47,095 nt of DNA from Actinomycetes bacterium. Its GTDB lineage: Bacteria > Actinomycetota > Acidimicrobiia > Acidimicrobiales > RAAP-2. The stretch spans positions 1 to 47,095 of the forward strand of contig JAJYVS010000020.1 in the NCBI GenBank assembly GCA_021791895.1. Direction: 5' to 3'. The notes under the pieces were generated by a model. It worked only from the letters and a program-made list of their open reading frames with translations, had not been told where the DNA came from and searched no databases. The position numbers were made by a program, and so were the translations under genes. This document shows, piece after piece, positions 7,241-16,550 of this stretch. The first letter of the stretch is position 1. Each line of letters starts with the position of its first letter.

Positions 7241-9242
7241 GCTCGTCCGGAACCCCTTCGAGCACGCCGACTGGAGCGGCGGCCATGACGACCCCGTTGG
7301 TCGGCGGATGGCGACGATGGATCAAACGCTCGGCCCGCTGGGTCCAGATGCGCTTCTCGTACTCGACGACACCCTCGGGATGGGCGGCGTAGGTCAACGA
7401 CCCGAAGGCGAACAGGACGATCGCGATCCCGCCTCCCCCCCATCTCCCGGGGAGATAGCTCAGCAGCTGCTGAAGCACCATGAACCCCACCCCGGCCTGG
7501 ATTGCCCCCTCGATGGTCCGAACGCCGGTCGTGACCACTACCACCACGAAGACCAAGGAGAGCTGGTAGTTGAAGTCCGCTGGCGTCACCGTCTGCTGCA
7601 AGGAGCCGTAGAGCGCCCCGCCCAAGCCGGCCATCCCGGCAGAGAGGGCGAACACGAGGATCTTGGCGGTGCTCGGGTTGATGCCGACGCTTTCCGCGCC
7701 GATTGAGCTGCCCCGCAGCGCCCCCAGGTACAGGCCAACGGTTGCCCGCTGCACCCGCTTGACCGCCACCGCGCAGACGAAGAGGAAGGCCAGAGCCAGG
7801 ACGAAGAAGCCCTTCGAACTCGTGGTGGCCAGATTGATGGATCCGATCATTGGTCGGGGCACGGGAAGACCCCCGGGAGGACCGCCGGCCCACGAGTACG
7901 GGAACACCGCGTTGTCGGCGAGGAGGGCCAACGCCAGCGTGAGCAGAGCCAGAGGAAGCCCTCGGAGGCGGAGCGCGGGGAGTGCACCGACTGCGCCAAC
8001 CACGGCCGCCCCGCCGGCGCCGATGACCGCGCCGAGCAGGATCGGCACTCCATGGTGCACGGCGAGCTGCGCGGCGATGAACGCCCCCACCCCGGCAAAG
8101 GTGGCCTGGCACAGCGACACTTCGCCGCCCATGCCGGTGATGAGCGTGATCGAGAGGAACACGATCGAGTACACGACTCCCGAGGTCAGGGTGAAGCCCC
8201 AGTCGCCCGGCACCCAGGTGAGAACCGAAATGATTGTGGCGAGCGCGAGGACCCGGCCACCGACCCTGACGACCCGGTCCAGTTCGTGACTTCTAGTGAC
8301 GAGAATGCTGGGCGGTGGGGGTGGGTCGCAGCCCGCAAGCGGGTCGTCACTCTCCTCGAGGGAACGCAGGCGGCGGCGCCCCACGAGTAGGAGGGCGAGC
8401 AGGAGGAACGGGATCGCCGGGAGGAGCCCCGTGTGCCACACGCTCGACGGGGAGAAGTAGCCCGAAGCGAGCCCCTCGATCACTCCGAGCGCGACCCCGC
8501 CCACCAGAGCGAGGGGGATGTCGGCCAAGCTGCCGAGGGCTGCCGCCGCCAGCGCGGCGACCAACAAGATGGCGTAGTCCTCGGGCTGGACCGTTGGGTA
8601 CTGTGGGGCAAGCAACACCCCGGCCAGTCCGGCCATCAGGCTCGAGCCCATCCAGGCCACCGACAGCACGCGTTCGGATCGGACACCCTCGAGTTCCAAG
8701 AGCCGGGGGCTCTCCACGGCGGCCCGGATGGTCATCCCGAGCTGGCTGCCTCGGAGGACGAGGCTCAGCAGCACGACGGTGACCACCGTCACGATCACCG
8801 TCTCGAGCTCGAGACCGTTGATTGGCGTGGAGAACGCGTGGAAGTACACGCGTCCGGGATTCAAGAAGAGGGTTGGCGGGGCAAACCGGGTGCTGCTGCC
8901 GAACAGCAAGGTCACGATCTGAGGTAATGCCACTAAGACGGCGACCGCGGAGACCAGCTTTCCGGTCGTGTTGGTCGGCGAGATCCGTCGGAAGAGGAAC
9001 CGGTCGAGGGCCCAGCCGAGTGCGGGTGCCAGGATCACCACGGAGATCAGGAAGGCGAGGGGCACCGACACCCCGTCCTCGGTGAGCACCGTGTAGACGT
9101 ACGCCGACAGGAAGGCCTGCGCACCAAATCCGAAGTTGAACACGCCGGTCGTGCGATAGGTGAGCACCAGGCCGATGGCCACGATGGCGTACGTACATCC
9201 GAACGGGATACCAGGGACCGCGTAGCTGAGGAAGGTGTTCAC
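7233..9242 (-). CDS. Fused LivH-LivM permease of a branched-chain amino acid type ABC transporter
   Basis: A 669-residue membrane protein. Residues 1 to about 290 resemble LivH (FGCTYAIVAIGLVLTYRTTGVFNFGFGA near the N-terminus, then helices ending in a loop LRSLEESDDPLAGCDPPPPPS). Residues from about 330 on resemble LivM (ITGMGGEVSLCQATFAGVGAF, later GLPLALLTLALALL and GAIQAGVGF). LivH and LivM are usually separate genes; here one frame encodes both transmembrane halves, joined by a Pro-rich cytoplasmic linker. It lies 9 bp downstream of the binding-protein gene and overlaps livG. Probable substrates are amino acids, amides or similar small acids (family knowledge). Confidence 0.9.
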   Translation of the reverse strand: MNTFLSYAVPGIPFGCTYAIVAIGLVLTYRTTGVFNFGFGAQAFLSAYVYTVLTEDGVSVPLAFLISVVILAPALGWALDRFLFRRISPTNTTGKLVSAVAVLVALPQIVTLLFGSSTRFAPPTLFLNPGRVYFHAFSTPINGLELETVIVTVVTVVLLSLVLRGSQLGMTIRAAVESPRLLELEGVRSERVLSVAWMGSSLMAGLAGVLLAPQYPTVQPEDYAILLVAALAAAALGSLADIPLALVGGVALGVIEGLASGYFSPSSVWHTGLLPAIPFLLLALLLVGRRRLRSLEESDDPLAGCDPPPPPSILVTRSHELDRVVRVGGRVLALATIISVLTWVPGDWGFTLTSGVVYSIVFLSITLITGMGGEVSLCQATFAGVGAFIAAQLAVHHGVPILLGAVIGAGGAAVVGAVGALPALRLRGLPLALLTLALALLADNAVFPYSWAGGPPGGLPVPRPMIGSINLATTSSKGFFVLALAFLFVCAVAVKRVQRATVGLYLGALRGSSIGAESVGINPSTAKILVFALSAGMAGLGGALYGSLQQTVTPADFNYQLSLVFVVVVVTTGVRTIEGAIQAGVGFMVLQQLLSYLPGRWGGGGIAIVLFAFGSLTYAAHPEGVVEYEKRIWTQRAERLIHRRHPPTNGVVMAAAPVGVLEGVPDEHV

Positions 9243-9251
9243 GCCGACGTC

Positions 9252-10544
9252 CTAGGCACCGGGCGAGCCCGGTGGAGGCGCCACAGGGGTCAGGCTGGAC
9301 GACCCGCGCGTCGGGAAGCACACCCAGATGTCCTTGCCCCGATTGAACACGACCTTGAAGGTGGTCCCGACCGCCTCGACGAAGGCTTCGCAGGAGGGTG
9401 AAGTGACCACCGTGTGCGCGATCTCCCAGTTGACTGGCGTGATCATGCCACCAGCGGTGAAGTCAGTGATGTGGTTCACGGCATTGATCAGCTTCTTCTG
9501 GGTGGGTTCGGGCCCCGCAGCCCGAAGACCCTGGACAAAGAGGGCCGCGCTCAGCCAGCCCTCCATGGCCACCTCGTTGTAGGTGTAGGAGGGCTCATAG
9601 CGGTTCATCGTCGCGATGTAGCGCTCCAGCCCGGGAAAGGCGTGAGGGAACTGGGCGCTCGCCTGAAACGGAACGTGCTGCAGCAAGAAGTACGTGTTCT
9701 GCATAAGCCCGGGGTACTGCTTGAGGGTGGAGAGGTCGTAGCCGTCGAGCCAGACCTGCTTCACACCCGTCACTCCGTTCTGTTGCAGTTCGCGAGACAA
9801 AGTGAGGTTCCCGGGGAGGTCCATGCAGCTGACGACGAAGTCGACCCCGGCCTGCTTCATGTGCACGACGTCGGAGCTGAGGGAATTCCCGTAGGGGACA
9901 GAGAGGTCCGAGTAACCGACTGTAACCCCGTGGGACTCGAGGGCCTTCACGGCGGCGTCGCACTCGTCCGCCGACTGGGGAACGTCATAGGCAATGACCG
10001 ACGCGACGTGCGCGTGCAGCTCCTTCGCCAAATATGGAAAGAACGGCTTGGTCGTCGAGTAGTCGATCAACGACCCGTAGGCGGCGAAGAGGTTCTTGTA
10101 CGGGGTCCAGTTGTTCTGAGTGGCGAAACCGAAGGTGGGAGTGCCGGTCTGCACCAAGAAGGGCTGGCCCGAGAAGAAGGCCGTCGCCTCACCGACCACC
10201 GCGAACACGTGATCCTGCTGGATCAGCGTCCGGGTGACGGCGGCATTGTTGACCGTGCCGTCGTCGAGCGCATGAGTGAGGACAATCCTTCGTCCGTCGA
10301 CCCCACCGTGAGCATTGACCATGTCGAGGTAGGCCCGTACCCCCGGGACGATGGGTGCGAAGTCAGCGGCCAGACCCCCCGAGAGGGTGGCGATCGCCCC
10401 CACGCTGATCTGATGGGCGCTCACTCCCGGGGCATTCGATCCTCCAGGCGGTGAGGAGGTAGCCGCATTCGAACAACCGGCCAGAAGCAGTGCGACCACC
10501 GAGCCCAGCACGGTGAATTTCACCGCGCCACGGTGATGCTGCAA
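9252..10544 (-). CDS. Substrate-binding lipoprotein of the Liv-type ABC transporter
   Basis: An extracellular binding protein (periplasmic-binding-protein type 1 fold, LivK-like) anchored by lipid. The signal sequence ends in the lipobox LLLAGC, then a Ser/Gly/Pro-rich linker, then ISVGAIATLSGGLAADFAPI, the usual beginning of the mature lobe. The start is TTG at 10544, with GAGGG 6 nt before it; a GTG at 10523 would give a shorter signal peptide, also plausible. It is the first gene of the transporter operon (then permease, livG, livF). The ligand is not readable from sequence; amino acids, urea and short amides are all known for the family. Confidence 0.88.
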   Translation of the reverse strand: MQHHRGAVKFTVLGSVVALLLAGCSNAATSSPPGGSNAPGVSAHQISVGAIATLSGGLAADFAPIVPGVRAYLDMVNAHGGVDGRRIVLTHALDDGTVNNAAVTRTLIQQDHVFAVVGEATAFFSGQPFLVQTGTPTFGFATQNNWTPYKNLFAAYGSLIDYSTTKPFFPYLAKELHAHVASVIAYDVPQSADECDAAVKALESHGVTVGYSDLSVPYGNSLSSDVVHMKQAGVDFVVSCMDLPGNLTLSRELQQNGVTGVKQVWLDGYDLSTLKQYPGLMQNTYFLLQHVPFQASAQFPHAFPGLERYIATMNRYEPSYTYNEVAMEGWLSAALFVQGLRAAGPEPTQKKLINAVNHITDFTAGGMITPVNWEIAHTVVTSPSCEAFVEAVGTTFKVVFNRGKDIWVCFPTRGSSSLTPVAPPPGSPGA

Positions 10545-10565
10545 AACCCTCGTCGTAAGCTCCCT

Positions 10566-10575
10566 TGTTCGAACA
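10566..10575. promoter_or_regulatory. Perfect 10-bp palindrome TGTTCGAACA upstream of the Liv operon
   Basis: TGTTCGAACA lies 22 bp before the TTG start of the binding-protein gene. It shares the TTCGA core with the 16-bp palindrome about 100 bp further upstream and could be a second contact site for the same regulator. Short perfect palindromes also occur by chance in GC-rich DNA, so confidence is low. Confidence 0.3.
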
Positions 10576-10670
10576 CGCTTCGTGGGTCGGCCCAGGCGTC
10601 AAGCGTCAGTGTTCACTGTAGTGGGGGCAACCTGAACGACTTCGATGCGCGCGGCAACGCAACGGCGCCC

Positions 10671-10686
10671 AATCGAACGTTCGATT
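10671..10686. promoter_or_regulatory. Perfect 16-bp palindrome AATCGAACGTTCGATT, candidate operator of the Liv operon
   Basis: AATCGAACGTTCGATT is identical to its reverse complement over 16 bp. It sits in the only non-coding gap (10545-10690) between the aldo/keto reductase and the leftward transporter operon, 127 bp before the first start codon. Size and symmetry are those of a TetR- or GntR-family operator. The regulator is not identified; the TetR gene at 4395-4994 is a candidate only by proximity, and I found no copy of the motif near that gene. Confidence 0.55.
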
Positions 10687-10690
10687 CCCT

Positions 10691-11548
10691 TTACGCGGGC
10701 ATGGGGAAGATCAGTGGCTCCGCGGCAACCTCGTCGATCGCGCTGGCGCGGGCCACCTCGTCCATCGTCGACGGCGAGTTGGCGATCTCGAGCGCCTCGG
10801 ACAACACGGTGACGTCTCCGGGCGTGCAGAAGGCGGTCACCCCCGGCGTCGAGAGGGCGAACTCGATCCCACGGCGAAGCCCCGCTGGATCCGTGTACGG
10901 CTCGTACCAGGTCGTCGAGTGGCGCGGCCCTGCCGACCAGGGCCGGGCGGCGCCGGCCTTGATGACCATGACCCCGACGTCCCGGCGCCGGGCCTCTTCG
11001 AGCAGTGCCTCGGCTTCCTCTCGGTAGCGTGGGTCGGCCCACAGACGGGGGTTGACGGGAAACATCACCGTGTCGAAGTCGTATCGCTGGAGGGCGACCC
11101 GGTGGGCGGCTGGCGCGTCGAGGCCGTGCCCGGTGATCCCGGCGAAACGACAGAGCCCCTCTTGGCGGGCTGCCAAGACGACCTCGGCGGCGCCGGCCCG
11201 TCGCTCTAGTTCATCGAGATCGGTGACGGCATGGAGCTGATAGAGGTCGAAGAAGTCGCAGCCGAGGAGCTCGAGCGACTCCTCGAGCTGCGCCCGGACG
11301 CCGTCGGGGTTCTTGCGCAATGTCTTGCACCCGACAAAGAGTCGGTCACGGACCGGCGGGACCAGCGGCCCGATCAGCTCCTGGGCCCGTCCGTACTGCG
11401 GAGCGATGTCGAGGTGGTTGACCCCGGCCTCCAAGGCCTGCTCGAAGGCCCTCTGGGTCTCGTCGGGGGTCGATCCCGAGAATGCCGCGGCGCCCAGGAT
11501 GGCCACCGAGGACTGGTGCCCGGTCCTACCGAGGCGTCTCGTCTGCAC
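10691..11548 (-). CDS. Aldo/keto reductase family oxidoreductase
   Basis: A 285-residue NADPH-dependent oxidoreductase with a TIM-barrel fold. The start MQTRRLGRTG is typical. The catalytic tetrad is visible as D and Y in LDIAPQYG, K in FVGCKT and H in LYQLHAV. The product reduces aldehydes or ketones, but the substrate is unknown. It is divergent from the aldehyde dehydrogenase at 11683 (134 bp between starts), so the two may share control. It also lies 146 bp upstream of the transporter operon on the same strand. Confidence 0.85.
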   Translation of the reverse strand: MQTRRLGRTGHQSSVAILGAAAFSGSTPDETQRAFEQALEAGVNHLDIAPQYGRAQELIGPLVPPVRDRLFVGCKTLRKNPDGVRAQLEESLELLGCDFFDLYQLHAVTDLDELERRAGAAEVVLAARQEGLCRFAGITGHGLDAPAAHRVALQRYDFDTVMFPVNPRLWADPRYREEAEALLEEARRRDVGVMVIKAGAARPWSAGPRHSTTWYEPYTDPAGLRRGIEFALSTPGVTAFCTPGDVTVLSEALEIANSPSTMDEVARASAIDEVAAEPLIFPMPA

Positions 11549-11682
11549 GGGACGGACCGTAGCTGGGCGGAGTCGGTCGTGGCGACCGGGATCGGCTCAG
11601 GTCCCGGGAGGTAGGGTCGGGGGTGAAAGAGAGGTCTTCGCCGTTGCCGGCCATGCCGGGCGGCCGTTCTGGGAGGTCTGAG

Positions 11683-13101
11683 GTGGAAGTTCGAGACAAG
11701 ATCTACATCGACGGCGCCTGGGTTCCGTCGACGGGGAAAGGCACGCTCGAGGTCTTCGACTCCAACACCGAAGAGGTGATCGGAACCATCCCGGAGGGGA
11801 CGGCCGAGGACGCCGACCGTGCGATCAGTGCCGCCTCCGCCGCGTTCGGCGAGTGGTCGGCGCTCTCCCACGAGGAACGTTCGAAGCTCCTCGCCCGGGT
11901 GGCCGAGGGGCTCGCGGCGCGAACCGACGAGATTGCGCAGACCATCTCCCAAGAAGTTGGCATGCCGCTCTCGCTGGCCAAGATCGTCCAGGTAGGTCTG
12001 CCGACCGGGGTGTTCGCCGACATCGCGAAGAAGGTCACCGAGTTCGAGTGGGAGACCGAGCTCGGCAACTCGCTCATCGTGCGGGAACCGGTGGGCGTGG
12101 TCGGGGCCATCACCCCGTGGAACTATCCCCTGTACCAGATCTCCCTGAAAGTGGCTCCAGCCCTGGCGGCCGGCTGCACCGTGGTCCTCAAACCCAGTGA
12201 GATCGCACCCCTGAACGCCTTCGCCCTCGCCGACATCTTCCATGACATCGGCTTCCCAGCAGGTGTCTTCAACTTGGTCACTGGCGTCGGCAATGTCGTC
12301 GGCGAGGCCATCGCCAGTCACCCGAAGGTGGACATGGTCTCGTTCACCGGTTCCACACGCGCCGGCAAACGGGTCATGACCCTCGCCGCTGAATCGGTCA
12401 AGAAGGTGGCCCTTGAGCTCGGTGGCAAGTCTGCCAACATCCTCCTTGAGGATGCCGATATCGATGCGGCCATCCCAGGATCGTTGTTCGCCTGCTACAT
12501 CAACTCCGGACAGACCTGCTCGGCCTTGACCCGTCTTGTCGTGCCCCGGTCCAAGTTGGCCGAGATCGAGGAGAAAGCAAAGGCGGCGGCAGAGGGCTTC
12601 GTGCCGGGCAACTCGCTCGAGGCGACGACCACCTTGGGTCCGCTCGCTTCGGCTGTGCAGCGCGACCGAGTGCGTGGCTACATCGAGAAGGGCCTGAGCG
12701 AGGGAGCCAAGCTCGTCACCGGCGGGACCGAGCCTCCAGAGGGACTCGACAAGGGGTACTTCGTCCGTCCGACCGTCTTTTCGAACGTGACCCGGGACAT
12801 GACGATCGCCCAGGAGGAGATCTTCGGCCCGGTTCTCTCGATTCTCCCCTACGACACCGAGGAGGAGGCGATCGCGATCGCCAACGACTCGATCTACGGT
12901 CTCTCAGGAGGGGTGTGGAGCACCGACAAGGCGCACGCCGAGCGGGTGGCCCGAAGGCTCCGCACTGGCCAGGTCGACATCAACGGTGGAGCGTTCAACG
13001 CTGTGGCACCCTTTGGAGGGTTCAAGCAGTCCGGCGTCGGGCGCGAACGCGGGGAGTTCGGTCTCGAAGAGTTCCTGGAGTACAAGTCTCTGCAACGCTG
13101 A
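11683..13101 (+). CDS. NAD(P)+-dependent aldehyde dehydrogenase
   Basis: A 472-residue enzyme that oxidises an aldehyde to the carboxylic acid. The catalytic Glu245 is in LELGGKSAN and the catalytic Cys279 in NSGQTC. The oxyanion and cofactor regions [16 protein letters not shown] and [10 protein letters not shown] are intact. The GTG at 11683 is preceded by GGGAGG at 11671-11676, seven bases away, which decides the start over the upstream GTG at 11623. Length matches the family. A downstream partner in alcohol or ketone breakdown (with the monooxygenases or the reductase) is possible but unproven. tRNA-Lys follows 33 bp after its stop. Confidence 0.92.
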   Translation: MEVRDKIYIDGAWVPSTGKGTLEVFDSNTEEVIGTIPEGTAEDADRAISAASAAFGEWSALSHEERSKLLARVAEGLAARTDEIAQTISQEVGMPLSLAKIVQVGLPTGVFADIAKKVTEFEWETELGNSLIVREPVGVVGAITPWNYPLYQISLKVAPALAAGCTVVLKPSEIAPLNAFALADIFHDIGFPAGVFNLVTGVGNVVGEAIASHPKVDMVSFTGSTRAGKRVMTLAAESVKKVALELGGKSANILLEDADIDAAIPGSLFACYINSGQTCSALTRLVVPRSKLAEIEEKAKAAAEGFVPGNSLEATTTLGPLASAVQRDRVRGYIEKGLSEGAKLVTGGTEPPEGLDKGYFVRPTVFSNVTRDMTIAQEEIFGPVLSILPYDTEEEAIAIANDSIYGLSGGVWSTDKAHAERVARRLRTGQVDINGGAFNAVAPFGGFKQSGVGRERGEFGLEEFLEYKSLQR

Positions 13102-13134
13102 CCGGGCGACGCGGGGGTTGGCGTACACTGAGCT

Positions 13135-13206
13135 GCGCCTCTAGCTCAACGGCAGAGCAACGGACTCTTAATCCGCAGGTTGGGGGTTCGAATCCCCCGG
13201 GGCGCA
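13135..13206 (+). tRNA. tRNA-Lys (anticodon CTT)
   Basis: A cloverleaf of 72 nt. The acceptor is GCGCCTC/GGGGCGC, the D arm GCTC/GAGC, and the anticodon loop CTCTTAA has CTT at 13167-13169. The T arm is GGGGG/CCCCC with loop TTCGAAT, and the discriminator is A. The outermost anticodon-stem pair is A-C, a mismatch in an otherwise normal stem. CCA is not encoded. TACACT at 13124-13129 is a fair -10 element placing the transcript start at the tRNA. Confidence 0.93.
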
Positions 13207-13358
13207 CTCACGCGCTCACGACAGGGTGTGCCCAGCATTGGGCTCCGGTCGCGCCCACCCGCTGGACAAGGCTCGTGACCTCCTTCAGGGGCGACCGGCC
13301 GAGGCGCTCGAGGTCCGGTGCCCGACTGCGGTTCCGTCGGACTCGGCGGGACCCGAAG

Positions 13359-13979
13359 GTGGCCTCGACACGGCCTCGAACGTCTCTGGCAGGCGTCCGC
13401 GCCATGCTCGCAGCTGCGGCTCTCACACTCGGCCTGGCCGCCTGCGGAACCAGCGCCCCCCAGTCGCAATCGACCACATCGACCACATCCAAGTCGCCCC
13501 CGAGCGCCGGCACCTCCACCTCGTCGAGCACAACCCTGCCGGGTCCCCGGCCGTGCGCCACCGCCCAGCTCTCGGTTACCCCAGGGTTGAGTTCGGGGGC
13601 AGCCGGGACGATCGGACAGATCATCTTGTTCGAGAACTCGAGCTCGTCCCCCTGCCTTCTACATGGCTTCCCCGGGGTGGCAGGCCTGGACAACTCAGGC
13701 CACCAAGTCGTTCAGGCCACCCGGGCCCTCAATGGAGCACCAATCTCCGGGTCGGCCTCCTCTCTGCCGACCGTCCAGCTGGCACCGGGCGACATGGCTT
13801 CGGCTCTCGTCCTGTCCTCAGACGTCCCTGAGGGATCCGCCACCACCTGCTCGACGTACGCGGCCCTCCTGGTCACGCCCCCCAACGCGTTCCAGTCCGT
13901 TCGCGTGAACGCCTCTTTGCCCGGATGTGCTGGCCTGAGGGTCGGCCCGGTCTACCGCGGGACGACCGGCCAGGCCTGA
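13359..13979 (+). CDS. DUF4232-like lipoprotein
   Basis: A 206-residue exported protein. An Arg-rich n-region and the hydrophobic stretch LAAAALTLGLAAC form a lipoprotein signal with the cysteine in LAAC. A Ser/Thr-rich linker (about 35 residues) leads to a domain with CATAQLSVTPGLSSGAAG, NSSSSPCLLHGFPGVAGLD and VNASLPGC. This is the DUF4232 pattern known from actinobacterial cell-surface lipoproteins of unknown function. The GTG at 13359 gives a complete signal sequence; ATG 13404 would remove the basic n-region. The frame extends further upstream across tRNA-Lys, which cannot be coding. It converges with the hypothetical gene at 14030. Confidence 0.75.
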   Translation: MASTRPRTSLAGVRAMLAAAALTLGLAACGTSAPQSQSTTSTTSKSPPSAGTSTSSSTTLPGPRPCATAQLSVTPGLSSGAAGTIGQIILFENSSSSPCLLHGFPGVAGLDNSGHQVVQATRALNGAPISGSASSLPTVQLAPGDMASALVLSSDVPEGSATTCSTYAALLVTPPNAFQSVRVNASLPGCAGLRVGPVYRGTTGQA

Positions 13980-14029
13980 CACAGGCGACATCAGTACCGT
14001 CGACACGCTCGATGCGCGTACTAGCCGGC

Positions 14030-14584
14030 TCAACCGTGGACCGGCATGGCGCTGCAGTGGACCTCGACGGATTGGATCGCCACAGAACCGGTTCTGAGGA
14101 ACACGACGGCGCTCGCCCACACGCGGGAGCCTCCCGGGACCCGAGCGGTCGTGACGGTGGCCGATCCGCTCGGGTGACGATCCGACCCGATGACGGCCAC
14201 GCAGCGGAGGCGGACCGGGTTGGTCGAGGTGTTGGTCACGGTGAAGTGCACGGTGGCCGCCGGTCGGGAGGTGGGCACACCCCCATTCGCCGGCAGCATC
14301 GTCGCCTGGACCGAACGAGCCGCGAAGCTGCTGGCTGGATCGCCGGACGCCACGATCGCCACACCAGTGCCAATCGACGCCGCCATGAACGTGACCGTGG
14401 TGATCAGTGCCACCGTTCTGACGATCCTCGAGCGCCGGTATGGGACCTCGTCGGCACCGTCTCCGGGATCTCCGGACCACCCCCACCCGTCGCCCAAGTC
14501 GTCATCACCCCGCCCGGCGCCCCCTCCACCAGGATTGGACCCAGCGAAGTCCTCGTCGGAGGGGCGAGTCGTGGTTTCGATCAC
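14030..14584 (-). CDS. Hypothetical protein with one membrane anchor and an extracellular C-terminal domain
   Basis: Not a recognised family. The 184 residues begin with an acidic Gly/Asp-rich tail, then Arg-rich YRRSRIVR, a single membrane helix (VALITTVTFMAASIGTGVAIVA) and an extracellular stretch with a beta-sandwich look (TVHFTVTNTSTNPVRLRCVAVIGSD). The latter resembles the fold of the neighbouring DUF4232 lipoprotein, which converges with it (50 bp between stops). The GTG at 14584 is chosen because the frame upstream would run into the divergent DUF2236 gene. No strong Shine-Dalgarno is seen. Confidence 0.55.
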   Translation of the reverse strand: MIETTTRPSDEDFAGSNPGGGGAGRGDDDLGDGWGWSGDPGDGADEVPYRRSRIVRTVALITTVTFMAASIGTGVAIVASGDPASSFAARSVQATMLPANGGVPTSRPAATVHFTVTNTSTNPVRLRCVAVIGSDRHPSGSATVTTARVPGGSRVWASAVVFLRTGSVAIQSVEVHCSAMPVHG

Positions 14585-14620
14585 CGGCCTGCAGGCTAGC
14601 GAGGTGCTTGCCCCCGTCGC

Positions 14621-15583
14621 GTGCCAGCGGCGATGCTGGTCACGATGGATTCCTCCAGGCAGCGCACGACGCCGGCCGACTCGATCGAACGGGCCCTGCG
14701 GTTGGGCGGGGGGATCACCACCGCACCGCTCCGACTGCTCTCCACCCTTGCCTCGCCATTGCGCGACGACATCGGCAGGAGCGTGCGTCACTCATTCGGG
14801 ATGGCGGTCAGCCCGCGCCCACGGGCCATGGACCCACAGAGCTCGTACGTTCACCCGGACAGCATCGTCCGGGAGGTGCACCAGGACCTCGGCCCGATGA
14901 TGATCGGCGGGTGGGCCGCGCTCATGCTCCAAGCCCTGCACCCCCTGGCGATGGCGGGGGTCGCCGACCACTCCTCCTACGAGGAGGACGCCATCGGTCG
15001 CCTACGGCGCACCGCTCACTTCGTTGCCACGACCACGTTCGGCACTACGAGTGAGGCGCGGGCAGCGATCCGCCACGTCCAACTGGTCCACCGGCGGGTC
15101 CACGGGGTCGCCCCCGATGGCCGGACCTACTCGGCCGACGATCCCGACCTCCTGACATGGGTGCACGCCGCCGAGACGTATTGCTTCTTGGAGTCCACAC
15201 AACGCTTCGGCGCCCGGCGACTCAACGAGCAGGAGCGTGATGCCTACTACAAGGAAACGGCCCCAGTTGCGATCGAACTCGGTTCCAAGTGGGTACCGAC
15301 GTCGTCGAAGGAAATGGATGCCTACCTCTTGCACATGCAGAAGGACCTCTATGCCGGACCACAGGCGTTGGTGGCCCGGGACTTCCTGTTTCGAGGCGTC
15401 GCCAGAAAACCCGAAGATCGAATCGTGTACACACTGATCGCGGCAGCCGGAGTAAGCGTGCTCCCTCGTTGGGCCAGGACCAAGTACAAGATTCCGTCGA
15501 TCTCTGTTTTGGACGCCGCCGTCACTCCACCAGCGCGGCTGCTCTGCGCTGGGCTGCGTTGGGTGGTCCCGCCCCGACACTGA
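14621..15583 (+). CDS. DUF2236 (MpaB-like) oxygenase family protein
   Basis: A 320-residue member of the DUF2236 family, which includes fungal MpaB and is related to the rubber oxygenase (latex clearing) proteins. Visible family landmarks are VHPDSIVREVH, GGWAALMLQALHPLAMAGVADHS, RLRRTAHFV and ADDPDLLTWVHAAETY, with conserved His residues that may hold haem or metal. Substrate and reaction are unknown in bacteria. The start is GTG 14621; ATG at 14633 or 14645 are alternatives and no Shine-Dalgarno decides. It is divergent from the hypothetical membrane protein. Confidence 0.8.
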   Translation: MPAAMLVTMDSSRQRTTPADSIERALRLGGGITTAPLRLLSTLASPLRDDIGRSVRHSFGMAVSPRPRAMDPQSSYVHPDSIVREVHQDLGPMMIGGWAALMLQALHPLAMAGVADHSSYEEDAIGRLRRTAHFVATTTFGTTSEARAAIRHVQLVHRRVHGVAPDGRTYSADDPDLLTWVHAAETYCFLESTQRFGARRLNEQERDAYYKETAPVAIELGSKWVPTSSKEMDAYLLHMQKDLYAGPQALVARDFLFRGVARKPEDRIVYTLIAAAGVSVLPRWARTKYKIPSISVLDAAVTPPARLLCAGLRWVVPPRH

Positions 15584-15637
15584 GTTGCCACGCCCGACCC
15601 ACCTTGGAGCTGCTTCGACACCTCATCGATCCCCTAT

Positions 15638-16550
15638 TCAGCGCGCAACGCCACCCGAGGCTGTACCCCTCCTCGAAATCGCGTCGACAGTCACGGCACC
15701 GATGAGAACCAACCCGGTCACGATTGGCTGCCACTGCACCGCGAGGCCAAGGAGATACATGCCGTTGTAGATGCCTCCGATCACGAGGCCGACGAGGACC
15801 CCGTGGAGAGCTTTGCCACGCTTGCCGAACAGCGAGGTCCCACCGATAACGGCGGCAGCGACCGCATACAGCACGAGCTGACCACCCTTGATGTTGTTCG
15901 ACATCCCACCGAGGTACGACGCGTACAGGAGCCCGGCAATCCCTGCAGTGACGGCGCAGAGGATGAAGGCCCAGGTTCTTACGCTCGTCACGTTGATGCC
16001 AGCCCGCCGAGCGGCTTCGGGATCACCGCCGATGGCATAGATGTAACGCCCATAGCGGGTTCGCTGGAGTAGGAACGTCCAAGCGCCCAGAACACCAAGG
16101 ACGATGAAGATAGCCCAAGGAATACCCTCAAGCGTACCGATGGCCGCCCGGTTGACATTGCAGATGGTCACGACGGCAACACCCACCAGCGCCATGAGCA
16201 CTATCTTGATGAAGCTCAGGCTGAGCGGAGGCGCGACGAGGCCACTGCGCCGGCGGCGTAGGTCGCGTACAAACTGACTCGTACCCAGGAGGCCGACAAC
16301 CAGAATCATCACGATCCAGCCCACCAGGGGGCTCACGTGCCCCCATATGAGGTCGTAGGGCGCCCGCAAGTTTGGCTGCTTGCCGCTGAAGCTGGGATAA
16401 CCGGAGAACGGACCGATTGCGAGAATGATCAGCAACACCCCGTTGCCCAGCCAACGTAACGATGAACGAGGGGAGCCTCAGCCGGGTGACCAGGGTGCCC
16501 TGGAATGCGCCAATTACCGCACAGGCCGAGTGGGCAACGGGCCAGGACGA
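15638..16550 (-). pseudogene. Truncated, frameshifted sugar ABC transporter permease (XylH/FrcC type)
   Basis: Residues matching the C-terminal two thirds of a ribose/xylose-type permease are readable, including RYGRYIYAIGGDPEAARRAGINV and AAAVIGGTSLFGKRGKA. The last 266 codons are open from GTG 16438. The preceding part, WPVAHSACAVIGAFQGTLV then LPSFIVTLAG, lies in another frame, so one indel lies near 16440-16460. Before about 16550 nothing of the expected first roughly 100 residues is found. No partner ATPase or binding protein is in the window. A 5'-truncated relic is the simplest reading; the open 3' part could still be annotated as a gene. Confidence 0.75.
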
